Positions 17,912 to 27,647 of a stretch of 64,000 nucleotides of DNA are shown piece after piece. Location of the stretch: NCBI GenBank assembly GCA_028285105.1, contig JANQQE010000004.1, positions 62,001 through 126,000 on the forward strand. The letters run 5' to 3'. Under the pieces are notes generated by a model. That model saw nothing but the letters and a program-made list of their open reading frames with translations. It searched no databases and had not been told where the DNA came from. Source of the DNA: Alphaproteobacteria bacterium (GTDB lineage Bacteria; Planctomycetota; Phycisphaerae; UBA1845). The stretch's first letter is position 1. Each line of letters opens with the position of its first letter. The translations under genes and the position numbers were made by a program.

Positions 17912-18751
17912 CTACAATCCGAGCGAAACGGTCAGATCGACGGGGATTTCAAGGTCTTTCATGTCGGTCCAGTAGCTGATTTCGACGGTCACTTTTTCGA
18001 CCTTTTTGGTCAGCGCGTAGCTTCGTTCGACCGACACTTCATCGCCAAAAGCCATCGTCATGCTGCCGCTTTCGTTGGATTCGATTTCCTTTCCGTCGGC
18101 ATCGAGGAAGCGGATCGACGCGACTTCATCGAGACGCTTGGTGGCTTTCAAATTGATTTCAAGCGGTTCCTCGCCCCATTCGGGTTTGCCTGCGCTGCCA
18201 ATGGTCAAAGGGATGGGACCGGCTTCGATCTTGGCGTCGGCTTTGAGTTCGAGGTCTTTGTGCGTGTAGCTTTTTTTCTGCGAAGCGGCTTTGAATACGA
18301 ACTTGCCTTTGACTTTCAGCGAGGTCGCGCCTTGGGTCGGCGTCTGCCCACCGGAGATTTCGATCACGACGGCTTTCCCGCCTTCGCTGATTTCGGGCGA
18401 CATCGGCAATCCGGGCGTGCCAAAGTCACTGGTCGATTCCAGAAGGTTCTTACCTTTATCGTCGGTGAACGATTCGATCTTGCTGCTATCCGAGTCGAAC
18501 GAAATCAACCCGCCCGCCGGCTGATGCACGAGGACGGCCACCGATGTCCCCTCGAACGCATGAAACGCCCGCATCATGTCGTTGCCTTCAAATGGTTTCG
18601 GTACGACGCGTAAACCGTATGCCATCACCTTCGCTTTGGAATCATCGCCGGCAAATGCCTGCGGTCCATTCATAAAAGAAACGAGTACACCAACCATGCA
18701 CAAACCCAAAGTCAAAACTCGAAACGCACTGCATCGACATGATCGTATCAT
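17912..18751 (-). CDS. Secreted protein of unknown function
   Basis: A 279-aa protein. The start ATG at 18751 is well set by AAGGAGGT 8 nt upstream. Longer readings to 18991 lack support. A Sec signal covers about 1-34, ending ...MNGPQAFAGDD with an AxA-type cleavage site. The mature part is beta-rich and charged, with many Lys/Asp/Glu and repeated phrases such as SLKVKGKFVFKA and PLEINLKATKRLDEV. I recognise no family. The C-terminus VDLTVSLGL looks complete. It could be the last gene of the exporter cluster to its right (116 nt gap), but it has its own strong ribosome site and could be separate. Confidence 0.8.
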   Translation of the reverse strand: MIRSCRCSAFRVLTLGLCMVGVLVSFMNGPQAFAGDDSKAKVMAYGLRVVPKPFEGNDMMRAFHAFEGTSVAVLVHQPAGGLISFDSDSSKIESFTDDKGKNLLESTSDFGTPGLPMSPEISEGGKAVVIEISGGQTPTQGATSLKVKGKFVFKAASQKKSYTHKDLELKADAKIEAGPIPLTIGSAGKPEWGEEPLEINLKATKRLDEVASIRFLDADGKEIESNESGSMTMAFGDEVSVERSYALTKKVEKVTVEISYWTDMKDLEIPVDLTVSLGL

Positions 18752-18867
18752 TGATGAACCTCCTTGATCGATTGAATTTGCCTCAGTGATGAACGTCGAA
18801 GAGATGTTACATCGGGTCCTTCCCGCGTACCAGCCGACCGCACTCTGAGATGTGATTCGGCAGGATA

Positions 18868-19641
18868 TTATTCTTCGCTTGCGACTTGCTTCGGCGCGAT
18901 CCAAGATGCGACAGTTTCTCGATTCCAACCATAAGTGAGTATTCCGGCATGCATCCCGCCATGCCCTTTCCAAATCAGATCGGGCGTCCACGATTGCTGT
19001 GTGAAATGTTCCGCGAGACTTGGATCGTCGAGTTTAGGCGGTTCTTGGAAACCATCTTTGCCTGCTGATGCAACATACTGACGATCCATCGTTCCGAAAA
19101 CGGTCGTCCCCCAACCCAGCATGAACCAGTCGTTGGGTGCGTAGAGATTCACAAGTTTTCCGTCGACACGGCGTAGCGCACTACTGAGGTTGTACGTCGG
19201 ACTGATAGCCGGCTGACACAGGACGACATTGCGCAGGCGGATGTCTGCCGGAATCGCCTCCGCCACCATCACAGCCATCCCGCCCCCGCCGGAATATCCA
19301 ATCAAATCGATGGGCGTGTTCGGATGCTTGACGCGATACTCAACGATCTGCGCCGCAATGTTCGCAGCCGCCAGTCGATTGCCGTCGTGCGACATCAGGT
19401 TCGCCAGCAAACCGAAGGGCCGGCCATAATCGTGCGTGCGAATGCGCGACTGTACACCCAAGTCTCGAAGTGCCCGCCGCGCATCGGTTAGCGCAATCGG
19501 CCCCCCTTCGACACCGGGAAACATCCAGATCAGTCCTTCATTTTCTTGCAATTGCAATTCAGAAAGGGAAGGCGCGCAACCCGATATGAGTACTACAACC
19601 ATCACAGCCGCCAACGCGATTTTGCGAGCAAGTGATTTCAT
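18868..19641 (-). CDS. Lipoprotein with alpha/beta-hydrolase fold
   Basis: This 257-aa protein has a lipoprotein signal ending LISGC (Cys22). The mature domain shows a hydrolase nucleophile elbow GYSGGG with Ser117, a possible acid Asp in YAPNDWF, and a His in GHGGMHAGIL near the C-terminus, which makes a plausible Ser-Asp-His triad. It starts 26 nt after the MacB-type permease stop on the same strand and is probably in that operon. The substrate is unknown. An esterase or lipase acting at the cell surface is inferred. There is no strong Shine-Dalgarno before the ATG at 19641, so translation may be coupled to the permease. Confidence 0.8.
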   Translation of the reverse strand: MKSLARKIALAAVMVVVLISGCAPSLSELQLQENEGLIWMFPGVEGGPIALTDARRALRDLGVQSRIRTHDYGRPFGLLANLMSHDGNRLAAANIAAQIVEYRVKHPNTPIDLIGYSGGGGMAVMVAEAIPADIRLRNVVLCQPAISPTYNLSSALRRVDGKLVNLYAPNDWFMLGWGTTVFGTMDRQYVASAGKDGFQEPPKLDDPSLAEHFTQQSWTPDLIWKGHGGMHAGILTYGWNRETVASWIAPKQVASEE

Positions 19642-19667
19642 AAAGGTTGCCCAACGTGTGCAGAGCG

Positions 19668-20876
19668 TTATTCGTGCCGAAGCGCTTCAACAGGATCAAG
19701 ACGCGAAGCCCGAAATGCAGGATAAAGGCCAGCCGCCACGCCCGTAAAGAACGCCATCCCCAAAGCAAGCATGATGCTGCGCGGTGTCGTAAACGTCTTA
19801 AGCAATACGGTCACGTTCTCAAGCATCTTGGTAAATCCGCGCCCGAGCAGCACGCCCAACCCGCCACCAAACACACTGACAACACCAGCTTCCAGCAGAA
19901 ACTGCAACAGAATATCAGATCGCTTTGCGCCCACGGCCATCCTGACACCGATTTCGCGAGTGCGCTCCGTTACTGAAACGAGCATGATGTTGGTAATACC
20001 GATTCCGCCTACGACCAGTGAGATGCCGGCGATGCTGTAAAGCACGATGGCCATGATATCCACGAATCCGCCGACATTCTGCGTGATCTGTTCCTTTGTC
20101 AAAACGCGAAAATCGTCGGGTTCGCCGGCACGAATGCTGTGTTCGACCCGCATTTGGCGCTTTACTTCCTGCGAGACGCTTTCGAGTTCGTTGCTGTTCT
20201 TGACTTGTATTGTGATAAACTGAACGTATTTGCTTCCGAATAAACGCGTGAGCCCGGTGGTGAGCGGTATGATCACCTGCTCATCCACGTCGCGCATTCC
20301 GAGAAAACCCTTCTTCTCCATCACGCCCACAACGGTAAACCCAAGTCCGCCGATTCGGACCCGCGCCCCGACGGCTGGCGTTTCGCCGAACAATCCGCGG
20401 GCAACCTTGTGACCGAGAACGCAAACCTTGCGCCCGCTGGTCACATCCTGCTTGGTGAGTGTGCGTCCCCGAACAGTTTTGTATTCATTGATTTCGGTAT
20501 AGTTGTGATTCGTTGCAAGCAACTGAATGCTGAGGTTCTTTTCAAAATGTTTGATCTGGGCGGTGATGATCGATTCCGGTGCGGTGTTCTCGACCGATTC
20601 CAACTCGGCCAGCGCATCTGAATCCGGATGCGTTAGAGAAGGTCGTACCACGCTGCGCGATCTTCGTTGTCCATCGTTTCCGTTGGTAACGATGATCTGA
20701 TCCGCGCCGAGCGTCTCAAAACGCTTCACCGCATCGCGCGTCGATCCTTCAAGAATAGCCATTGCCGACACGACGGCGGCTACGCCAAAGATGACGCCCA
20801 GGCATGCGAGTACCGAGCGCATCAGATTGGCGCGAAGACTACTGGCGGCCATCATGCATATGCGTAAAAGGAACAT
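19668..20876 (-). CDS. MacB-type ABC transporter permease
   Basis: This 402-aa protein has the MacB/FtsX fold. One N-terminal membrane segment (about 18-42, LACLGVIFGVAAVVSAMAIL) is followed by a large periplasmic domain (about 45-275) and then three C-terminal segments, with the VTERTREIGVRMAVGAK coupling-helix motif before the third. The end ...RLDPVEALRHE is the family's typical C-terminus. It works as the mechanotransmission subunit that drives export of peptides, lipids or macrolides with an ATPase and an adaptor. Both partners are encoded immediately upstream on the same strand (40-nt and 24-nt gaps). The ATPase domain is a separate polypeptide, unlike E. coli MacB. Confidence 0.93.
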   Translation of the reverse strand: MFLLRICMMAASSLRANLMRSVLACLGVIFGVAAVVSAMAILEGSTRDAVKRFETLGADQIIVTNGNDGQRRSRSVVRPSLTHPDSDALAELESVENTAPESIITAQIKHFEKNLSIQLLATNHNYTEINEYKTVRGRTLTKQDVTSGRKVCVLGHKVARGLFGETPAVGARVRIGGLGFTVVGVMEKKGFLGMRDVDEQVIIPLTTGLTRLFGSKYVQFITIQVKNSNELESVSQEVKRQMRVEHSIRAGEPDDFRVLTKEQITQNVGGFVDIMAIVLYSIAGISLVVGGIGITNIMLVSVTERTREIGVRMAVGAKRSDILLQFLLEAGVVSVFGGGLGVLLGRGFTKMLENVTVLLKTFTTPRSIMLALGMAFFTGVAAGLYPAFRASRLDPVEALRHE

Positions 20877-20916
20877 GGTGTACTTTCAAAACCCCTGAAC
20901 ACAACTGCAAGCGTTT

Positions 20917-21654
20917 CTAAGTCGGGCTTCCCACCGGCTCCGGACTGCGGAGCGCTTCGGCTTGCAATGCCGATCTTTTTTTGTCATCGAGCATCTCGTC
21001 GGCAACGATCTTCCCGTCGCGCATCCGAATGATTCGCTTGGCCTGTGCAGCCACATCCATCTCGTGCGTGACCAACACGATCGTCGTACCGGCTTCGTGC
21101 AACTGATGGAAGATACCCATGATCTGTTCGCCCGTGCGCGAGTCGAGATTGCCCGTGGGTTCGTCGGCGAGGATCAGTTTCGGTTCGTTGACGATTGCCC
21201 GGGCGATCGCCACCCGCTGGCGCTCGCCACCGGACAGTTCGCTCGGTTTGTGCGACGCCCGTGGCGTCAGTCCGACTTTTTCGAGCGCAGCCATCGCGGC
21301 CGCTTTGGTGCTGGTCTTGCGGCTGTAGATCAGCGGGACGGCCACGTTATCCACTGCCGACGTACGATTGATCAGATTAAACGTCTGAAACACGAACCCG
21401 ATCTTGCGATTACGAACGACGGCCAGCTGCCGATCGCTCATTTTGTTGACCGCCACCCCGTCGAGTATGTAGCTGCCCGACGTCGGACGATCGAGGCAAC
21501 CGATTAAGTGCATCATGGTACTTTTGCCGCTACCCGACGCACCGGTCAAAGACACGAACTCGCCGGCAGCGATATGCACATCGACACCGTCGAGGGCGTG
21601 AACGATCGAATCGCCCATCTTGTAATGTTTGCGAAGTTGCCGAAGCTCAATCAT
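20917..21654 (-). CDS. ABC transporter ATPase, LolD/MacB type
   Basis: A 245-aa nucleotide-binding subunit. Walker A is [10 protein letters not shown] (38-47), the Q-loop lies in [11 protein letters not shown], the signature is [14 protein letters not shown] (about 142-155), Walker B is [13 protein letters not shown], and the H-loop is VLVTHE. These are the hallmarks of the MacB/LolD subfamily. It powers the MacB-type permease next to it. The C-terminal extension of about 20 residues after the last strand ([11 protein letters not shown]...) is Ala/Pro rich. It lies between the adaptor and permease genes, in an operon order of adaptor, ATPase, permease, hydrolase lipoprotein. Confidence 0.95.
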   Translation of the reverse strand: MIELRQLRKHYKMGDSIVHALDGVDVHIAAGEFVSLTGASGSGKSTMMHLIGCLDRPTSGSYILDGVAVNKMSDRQLAVVRNRKIGFVFQTFNLINRTSAVDNVAVPLIYSRKTSTKAAAMAALEKVGLTPRASHKPSELSGGERQRVAIARAIVNEPKLILADEPTGNLDSRTGEQIMGIFHQLHEAGTTIVLVTHEMDVAAQAKRIIRMRDGKIVADEMLDDKKRSALQAEALRSPEPVGSPT

Positions 21655-21678
21655 AGGGCGTTTGACCTGGACGATTAA

Positions 21679-23088
21679 CTATCCGTCATCCTCTTCATCA
21701 TCCTGCCCAAATCGTGGGGGCAACTTGGTATACACTTCGATCCCGGCGGTGATGCCCTCTCCCTCGACCAGTTCGGCATACAGGCCATTGTCCAAGCCAA
21801 ATCGACACGATACGAATCTCGGTTTGTGCTCTTTGGTCTCAGGGTTCAGCTCGCGCACATACACGCCAAGTTTATCGTTGGGACCGCGGTGTATCGCTTC
21901 GTGCGGAATCAGTGTCGCATCGGTGACAGCCTCTGCGGTGAACTCGACGTCGGCTTGCATACCGGGCACGAGTGCCAGCATCATGCGGTTCTGGCTGGTG
22001 ACGCGAATGTGAACGATGTACGTCACGATGTTCTGAGCTTTGCGCGGTTCCGGGTCGATGCTTTCGATCACACCGGTGAATTCCTGATCTCGAAACGAAT
22101 CGACCATCACCGTAACGGGAACACCTTCCAAGCCGATTTCCGGCACGAGGCTGTTAGTGCTGACCAGCGGAACCACATCGTCTGCCGCCAGTTGCTCGGC
22201 AAGTTCCAATCCGCCGGGTCGAGCGCTCGGTGGCGCCAGCCACATCACTGCCCCAATGTCAGCGTCTGACACTTCCGTCTGCACATACATATCAGAAATA
22301 TCCGAGACGACCGCAAGCTCGGTTCCACCGGTAAAGGTCGTCTTACCGCCCTGCACGACCGCACCAACTTCAACGTTGATCCTCGAAACCATGCCATCGA
22401 TGGGCGAACGAATCTCCGTTTCGCGGAGTCGCTTCTCGGCATCGCGCAAATTGGTTTCGGCGGTCTCGAATGCCTTCTCAGCCAATTCCACATCGCGCTC
22501 CGACAGGCCGATCGCGATGTCAGCTTGGGCTCGGTCGGCTTTGAGTCCGTCGAGCTGCGCGACGAGTTGCTCATAACTCGCTTCCACGCGAGTCATCACG
22601 TCGAGGTTTTCGAGATCCCGGTCATACAGGTCTTTCGTTTTCTTGTAACGAAACTCGGCATCCTTCAGTTGCGCTTCGGTACCCTTGATGCGTGCATCGA
22701 TTTGCGCAAGCGCACTCGTTTTGCGTTCCTTGAGGCGGAGTTTCTGTTGTTCAAGCGTTGCCGAAGCCCGGGCGACGTCGTTCTTCATGCGGGTGACGTT
22801 GCGCTGCTCCTCTTCCTGATCCAGCCGGATCAAGAGTTCGCCGGCTTGGACGAGTTGACCAGGGTCTACGGGAATCTCCATCACCTCCCCGCTCGCTTCG
22901 GGTTTGATGACGCTTCGGGACTTTGGCTGAATTTCGCCCGTGCCGGTGATCGGAATCGTCAGATCGCCACGTCCGACAATTGCTGCCTTTTCCTGCATGA
23001 ATGCGAGGTTGACCCGCGCACCACTCAGCTTCTGCCAGCCAAAATACAACAGCACGGCTATGACCAGACCTAGAATCCACTTCTTCAA
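21679..23088 (-). CDS. HlyD/MacA-family periplasmic adaptor
   Basis: This 469-aa membrane-fusion protein has an N-terminal membrane anchor (about 4-20, WILGLVIAVLLYFGW). A lipoyl/barrel-sandwich half carries TGTGEIQPKSRSVIKP and GEVMEIPVDPGQLV. A long coiled-coil hairpin spans about 105-215 (rich in Glu/Lys/Arg/Leu). The second lipoyl half follows with RSPIDGMVSRINVEVGAVV, then a beta-barrel domain. Such adaptors bridge the inner-membrane MacB permease to an outer-membrane TolC-type channel. No TolC gene is in the window. It is the first gene of the exporter operon. The long coiled coil is typical for MacA rather than RND adaptors. Confidence 0.92.
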   Translation of the reverse strand: MKKWILGLVIAVLLYFGWQKLSGARVNLAFMQEKAAIVGRGDLTIPITGTGEIQPKSRSVIKPEASGEVMEIPVDPGQLVQAGELLIRLDQEEEQRNVTRMKNDVARASATLEQQKLRLKERKTSALAQIDARIKGTEAQLKDAEFRYKKTKDLYDRDLENLDVMTRVEASYEQLVAQLDGLKADRAQADIAIGLSERDVELAEKAFETAETNLRDAEKRLRETEIRSPIDGMVSRINVEVGAVVQGGKTTFTGGTELAVVSDISDMYVQTEVSDADIGAVMWLAPPSARPGGLELAEQLAADDVVPLVSTNSLVPEIGLEGVPVTVMVDSFRDQEFTGVIESIDPEPRKAQNIVTYIVHIRVTSQNRMMLALVPGMQADVEFTAEAVTDATLIPHEAIHRGPNDKLGVYVRELNPETKEHKPRFVSCRFGLDNGLYAELVEGEGITAGIEVYTKLPPRFGQDDEEDDG

Positions 23089-23406
23089 CTTAACAGGCTC
23101 CTTGGCCGCGCACGACGAACTATCTGGAGGGAGCGCGACAGGCTCAGTTACTCTTGCTTCGATTCACCCAATTGTTGTTCTGCTCGAACATGGTGTTCAA
23201 ACGCAGGTTATACCGCTCTAATCGACGTACAACAATGATCCGCACCTTAGCTTCTCGTCACACCGTGTGGATTCTTGTCTCACATTTTGCAAACAAGCGG
23301 GTTATCGCGATACGTATCCAACCCGCCGGTTGGACACCCATTCCTGCGCTTGCTACGATCAACGCCAATCCTACCTGATTCTGTCGCTTTTTGTGGGGAA
23401 ACCAAA
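23089..23406. other. Divergent intergenic region, exporter operon / M20 peptidase
   Basis: No coding sequence is supported. GCGGGTT at 23297-23303 and AACCCGC at 23320-23326 form a 7-bp inverted repeat with a 16-nt spacer that could be an operator. Promoters for both divergent genes presumably lie here, but no convincing -35/-10 pair was found. Confidence 0.35.
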
Positions 23407-24774
23407 GTGATCAACGACATCATCAAGCATATCGACGCCAACCGCGATGACGCCATGAATCGTCTGCTCGAACTGCTTAGGATCGCCAGCATTTCGACCG
23501 ATCCGGAGGCCAAGCCCGCCATCCGCGAAGCTGCTAACTGGATCCACAAGTTCTTCGAAAATTGCGGCTTTGAATCGAAGATCCTCGAGACCGAGGGTCA
23601 CCCGGCTGTCATCGCCGACACCGGACCCGCCGACAGCGATGGTCCAACGCTGCTCGTCTACGGTCACTACGATGTTCAACCCTGCGGCGACTTGAGCCTC
23701 TGGAAGTCCGAACCGTTCAACCCCGAGATCCGGGATGGCCGCCTCTACGCCCGCGGGTCCGCCGACGACAAGGGACAGGTCTTTACGCACATGCTAGCGG
23801 CTGAGGCGTGGAAGAAAGTGGCCGGCAAACTGCCGATCCGCGTCAAGTTTCTGATCGAAGGCGAGGAAGAAATCGGGTCCAAACATCTAGGCGTGATTCT
23901 TGAAAAGGAAAAAGACCGCCTCGCGTGTGACTACGTCTGCCTGTCTGATACGCCAAAGCTCAGCGAGGACAAACCGGCAATCACCTACGGCACCAAGGGC
24001 ATGGTCTACAAAGAGATCAATTACACCGCACAGACGCAGGACCTTCACAGCGGCGCATTCGGCGGGACATTTCCCAATCCCGGAAACGCACTAAACCAAT
24101 TGATCGCCAAGATGAAAGACGCCGACCACCGCGTCACCATCGAAGGATTCTACGACGATGTTCTCGAAAGCACTCCCGAAGAACTCGCGTCCCTCAAGAC
24201 GTTACCATTCGACGAAGAAGAGTACCGCAACTCCGTTGGAGCAAAGTCGCTTGTCGGCGAGAAGGGTTTCACTACGCTACAGCGCCGATGGTTGCGCCCG
24301 ACGCTCGACGTCAACGGTTTGCTGTGCGGGTTTACCGGCGAGGGGTCGATGACCATCATCCCAGCCAAGGCAATGGGCAAGGTCTCCATGCGACTCGTAC
24401 CGAATCAATCGGCAGATAAAATCAGCGCTGCGTTCGATGCATTCGTCGAAAAGCACACGCCCGATGGCATCGACCATAAGGTCAAGACCTTCACCAATTG
24501 CGAAGCATACATGTGCCCGCTCGACAACCCAGGACTCAAACAAGCGGCAGCCGCCGTCGAAGCCGGTTTTGGCGTGGCGCCCGCATTCACCCGCGAAGGC
24601 GGGTCGCTACCGATTCTGCCCTTGTTCAAAGAGGTGCTGGGTGCAGAATCGTTGATGATCGGTTTCAGCCTTCCCACCTGCAACCTGCACGGCCCCAACG
24701 AATTCATGGTGGTGGACGACTTCTACAAGGGCATCCGCACGTCGGCTCACCTGTTCGACAAGATGGCCAGCTAA
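23407..24774 (+). CDS. M20-family dipeptidase / metallopeptidase
   Basis: A cytosolic peptidase of about 455 aa. The two-metal catalytic domain shows YGHYDVQP (metal His and Asp), RGSADDKGQ (bridging Asp) and EGEEEIGS (general-base Glu plus ligand). The dimerisation or lid domain lies in the middle, and THEREGGSLPILPLF-like sequence near the end carries the Arg-Glu-Gly-Gly-Ser carboxylate site, with the final ligand in NLHGPNEF. This layout fits the carnosinase/CNDP-like M20 dipeptidases. GTG 23407 with a GGGGAA element about 9 nt upstream is chosen. An upstream ATG at 23275 would add 44 residues that look unlike the family. Confidence 0.9.
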   Translation: MINDIIKHIDANRDDAMNRLLELLRIASISTDPEAKPAIREAANWIHKFFENCGFESKILETEGHPAVIADTGPADSDGPTLLVYGHYDVQPCGDLSLWKSEPFNPEIRDGRLYARGSADDKGQVFTHMLAAEAWKKVAGKLPIRVKFLIEGEEEIGSKHLGVILEKEKDRLACDYVCLSDTPKLSEDKPAITYGTKGMVYKEINYTAQTQDLHSGAFGGTFPNPGNALNQLIAKMKDADHRVTIEGFYDDVLESTPEELASLKTLPFDEEEYRNSVGAKSLVGEKGFTTLQRRWLRPTLDVNGLLCGFTGEGSMTIIPAKAMGKVSMRLVPNQSADKISAAFDAFVEKHTPDGIDHKVKTFTNCEAYMCPLDNPGLKQAAAAVEAGFGVAPAFTREGGSLPILPLFKEVLGAESLMIGFSLPTCNLHGPNEFMVVDDFYKGIRTSAHLFDKMAS

Positions 24775-24897
24775 AGGCCAGCCAGACGCCAAGCGGTAAA
24801 TTCATTTCAGAATCGGTGCGCTCGCGGACAAGTATCCTAATGAAGGCCCGCCCATCCGCAAAAAACGCGGGTGGCTCCCCTTCACGGAGATACCACC

Positions 24898-27477
24898 ATG
24901 CGAAGCCCAAACTCACCCATCGTTACTGCATTCGCATTCATTTTATCAATTACCACCGGTTGCAATCCTACGCTCCCCCCGGGGAATAGCGGAAACGGCG
25001 GAGGTAGCGGCGGAACGGGTTCCGACGACAACTCGGGCATTCCCGATGCACCCGGGACTGGCACGGTCGGTGACGGGGTGATCATGGAAAACATCTTCGT
25101 CCAGGGTATGGTCGAAGTTCCGCCGGGCGTATCGTTCAACGCGGCGAACCTGCGAATCAGGAGCAACCTCGAAGACGCTCCGATTCGGGAAGACGGGCTT
25201 TTCACCGTGCAAGCCGTCTCGAACGAACCGACCCTGTTGCAAGTGGTCGATGACGAAGGCAACATCGTCATGATCAGTTGGCATCAATTTCTGTTCTTCC
25301 GAGATCCCCCGCCCATCAACACGCGAACCACTGCTATAGCGCTGCTTTATATGGCCGTCGGCGGTTGGGGGTTACCGCCCGAAGCGACGTCCGATCTACT
25401 CTTTGAAATGGAATTCTCCGAATCCGTCGATCGCCTTGCCGACGTACTGGCCGTCGCGCTGGCAAAGGATCGCAGGGCACTCAACTGCGATCCGGAAGTC
25501 AACGAAAGCGTCGAGATGGAAACGATCAACTTCATCAACGAAATCAGCGATGGCATCGCAGGCAACCTCGACGGCAAGTTCGCGGCGAAAACGCTGGGCA
25601 ACGTTGGCGACGACGCGCTCATCACAATCACACCCGAGACCGTGCTGGGCGGCATCCGCATGATTCCCGTGGACGACACCCCGAGATTTACCGCGCAGAA
25701 TACCTTCGCCCGATCCGGTTTGCTGTACCTTTTGGAAACCGCGCACGAAGATCTCGACGGCAACCGCACCGAACATGACGTCTATCAGCAAATCGGCGAC
25801 CCGATTCCGATTCCCGATGCGCGGACATTGTCGCGCCAATTCAGCGCCTCGCTCGCAATTGCATCGATCACCCTGACCGATATTGACCGGGCAGTGTGGG
25901 ACAATCGCGAAGTCGGCCCGATCGATCTGCCGCAGCACGATGACTCAAGTCGCACCGAGTACGAACTTGTTTTCATCGGTCCGTCGTTCAACCCGATCGA
26001 CGATGAAACGCTCAATGCCATCCAATATTCCAACGTCCGCAGCGAGTGGGAATCCAAGTTGGAAGAACTCCGCCTAGAAAGCTTCGTCTTCAAAGTTCTC
26101 ATCCCTCTAAGCGAGCAAATGGGGATCGGTACGAACGTCTCGACCGCATTCGACCCAGTTCCGGAAGTCGGGCGTACGCTCTCCCAACTCATTTTACCTA
26201 TATTGCAAGGAGCAGGCGTTGAATTGACGTCGCGCGATGGATACGTCGAAGCGCTCCGCGTCGTCATCGATCGGATGATGAACAATCAAGCCTTTCGATT
26301 CGATCTGATCAACGCCCTGACGCTCGCCTACGACGAACGCACAGCCGAACAAATCAGCACCATCGAGATGGCCACTGGCATGCAGAGCCTTGTTCGAATG
26401 GAAAGCTTCATGCTGGCGATTTATAACAGCTTCAACAACCGCGATGTTGCCCAGGTTGTCGACCATCTTGGGCGGTCCAGAGATGCAACGTTTTGGCAGG
26501 CGGAAGTCGCCTCGGTCAAGCTTACGCCTTCGCCGGTACGTCTGACCGAGACCGTTCTGGCGAAGGACCTCTTCGCGTTCGTCGCGGGCAACCCGGCGCT
26601 ACCCGTCACTTATGAATGGAGTACTTCCGGCGACAATGGTTTCATCGTCGCGGCGCTAACAGACCCGGAGGACGGCGACGGAACAACTTCGTTTACGACC
26701 ACAGAAAGCATGGCTCGTTATCGTGCTACGTCTTTCGTTGCTGGCGATATTGATACGGTCACTGTTCGCGCCACCGATGCGAACGGTGTATTCCTGGGTG
26801 CGGCAACAACGCGCGTGGAAGGACTGCTTCTGGAAGAAAGTGAGTGCGACGAATTCCCGGAAGATGAATATCAGCGCGGTGAAAGAATCAGCATCCTCAG
26901 CGCGCCGTCAAGCATTATCGGAGGAGAATCCATTGACGTACTGGTGTCGTTTGAAGCGACGCGCGAGTTGAACGGTTTCACCGTGTACGTCTCCGCGGGA
27001 TGCTCCCGCTGCAACGTGATTTGCTCATGCACGCCGGAAGAAAAACAGCGAATCACAATCGATGGAGAACCGGCAGGCAACGTACGAGACGACACATGGA
27101 TTCTGATTCAACACAAAGACGGGGCGGACGGAAGAGAAATCCAAGCCAACTGTACAGCCGCCGTGACAAAAAGTTTCACCCTGCCTGACGGCCAGGATTC
27201 GGGAACATTTGAAGCCGAGTTCAGCTTCCCCGTTTCGTCCGATTGGTTTGGATGCCCCGACGAAGACACCAACTGCGGTTGCCCATTTCTCGACGACTTT
27301 AAGGTCGGGTTCTTTCCTGAAGGAGGGATTGAAACCGATCCGCGCAAACAGGTATACAATGGGTATTTCATTCTGGTCCGGGCGGGAAGCAGCGAACAAG
27401 CGCTGAAAACCCTCTCATTCGCCAGAGACCCAAGTATCGACCCCGACACAGCTTTTGAATGTCCAGATGAGCAATAG
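24898..27477 (+). CDS. Giant lipoprotein B, paralogue of lipoprotein A
   Basis: An 859-aa exported protein. The ATG at 24898 has GGAGA just upstream. The signal ends ITTGC (Cys near 22), a slightly off-consensus lipobox, followed by a Gly/Ser/Asn linker (GNGGGSGGTGSDDNSG). Ordered landmarks are shared with the protein at 1917-4379: TAIALLYMAVGGWGLP, WESKLEELRLESFVFKVLIP, GTNVS, LILPILQGAGVEL, MMNNQAFRFDLINAL, WQAEVASVKLTPS and a YEWSTSG PKD-like domain. The C-terminus differs. It has a Cys-rich stretch (CSRCNVICSC, then CPDEDTNCGCP) that could form disulfides. The function is unknown, and surface display is inferred. Confidence 0.85.
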   Translation: MRSPNSPIVTAFAFILSITTGCNPTLPPGNSGNGGGSGGTGSDDNSGIPDAPGTGTVGDGVIMENIFVQGMVEVPPGVSFNAANLRIRSNLEDAPIREDGLFTVQAVSNEPTLLQVVDDEGNIVMISWHQFLFFRDPPPINTRTTAIALLYMAVGGWGLPPEATSDLLFEMEFSESVDRLADVLAVALAKDRRALNCDPEVNESVEMETINFINEISDGIAGNLDGKFAAKTLGNVGDDALITITPETVLGGIRMIPVDDTPRFTAQNTFARSGLLYLLETAHEDLDGNRTEHDVYQQIGDPIPIPDARTLSRQFSASLAIASITLTDIDRAVWDNREVGPIDLPQHDDSSRTEYELVFIGPSFNPIDDETLNAIQYSNVRSEWESKLEELRLESFVFKVLIPLSEQMGIGTNVSTAFDPVPEVGRTLSQLILPILQGAGVELTSRDGYVEALRVVIDRMMNNQAFRFDLINALTLAYDERTAEQISTIEMATGMQSLVRMESFMLAIYNSFNNRDVAQVVDHLGRSRDATFWQAEVASVKLTPSPVRLTETVLAKDLFAFVAGNPALPVTYEWSTSGDNGFIVAALTDPEDGDGTTSFTTTESMARYRATSFVAGDIDTVTVRATDANGVFLGAATTRVEGLLLEESECDEFPEDEYQRGERISILSAPSSIIGGESIDVLVSFEATRELNGFTVYVSAGCSRCNVICSCTPEEKQRITIDGEPAGNVRDDTWILIQHKDGADGREIQANCTAAVTKSFTLPDGQDSGTFEAEFSFPVSSDWFGCPDEDTNCGCPFLDDFKVGFFPEGGIETDPRKQVYNGYFILVRAGSSEQALKTLSFARDPSIDPDTAFECPDEQ

Positions 27478-27546
27478 CGGTTGCATTGGCTATTATGGGA
27501 GTGGGCGGCACCTGCCTTGCCACGATCCAACTTATCGCTAGCATAC

Positions 27547-27587
27547 CCCGACCGAGTTCGGCAGAATGGGTACGGAATTCGGTCGGG
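27547..27587 (+). terminator. Long hairpin after giant lipoprotein B
   Basis: CCCGACCGAGTTC (27547-27559) pairs with GAATTCGGTCGGG (27575-27587), 12 of 13 bases, with a 15-nt loop. No T run follows, so it may be a factor-dependent terminator, an mRNA-stabilising hairpin, or a leader element of the methyltransferase gene whose start is 60 nt downstream. Confidence 0.4.
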
Positions 27588-27647
27588 ACACTGCGTCCAT
27601 CAACGAATAATCTCACACCATGTGAGGCTAGCGAAGGGACTTCTGCT

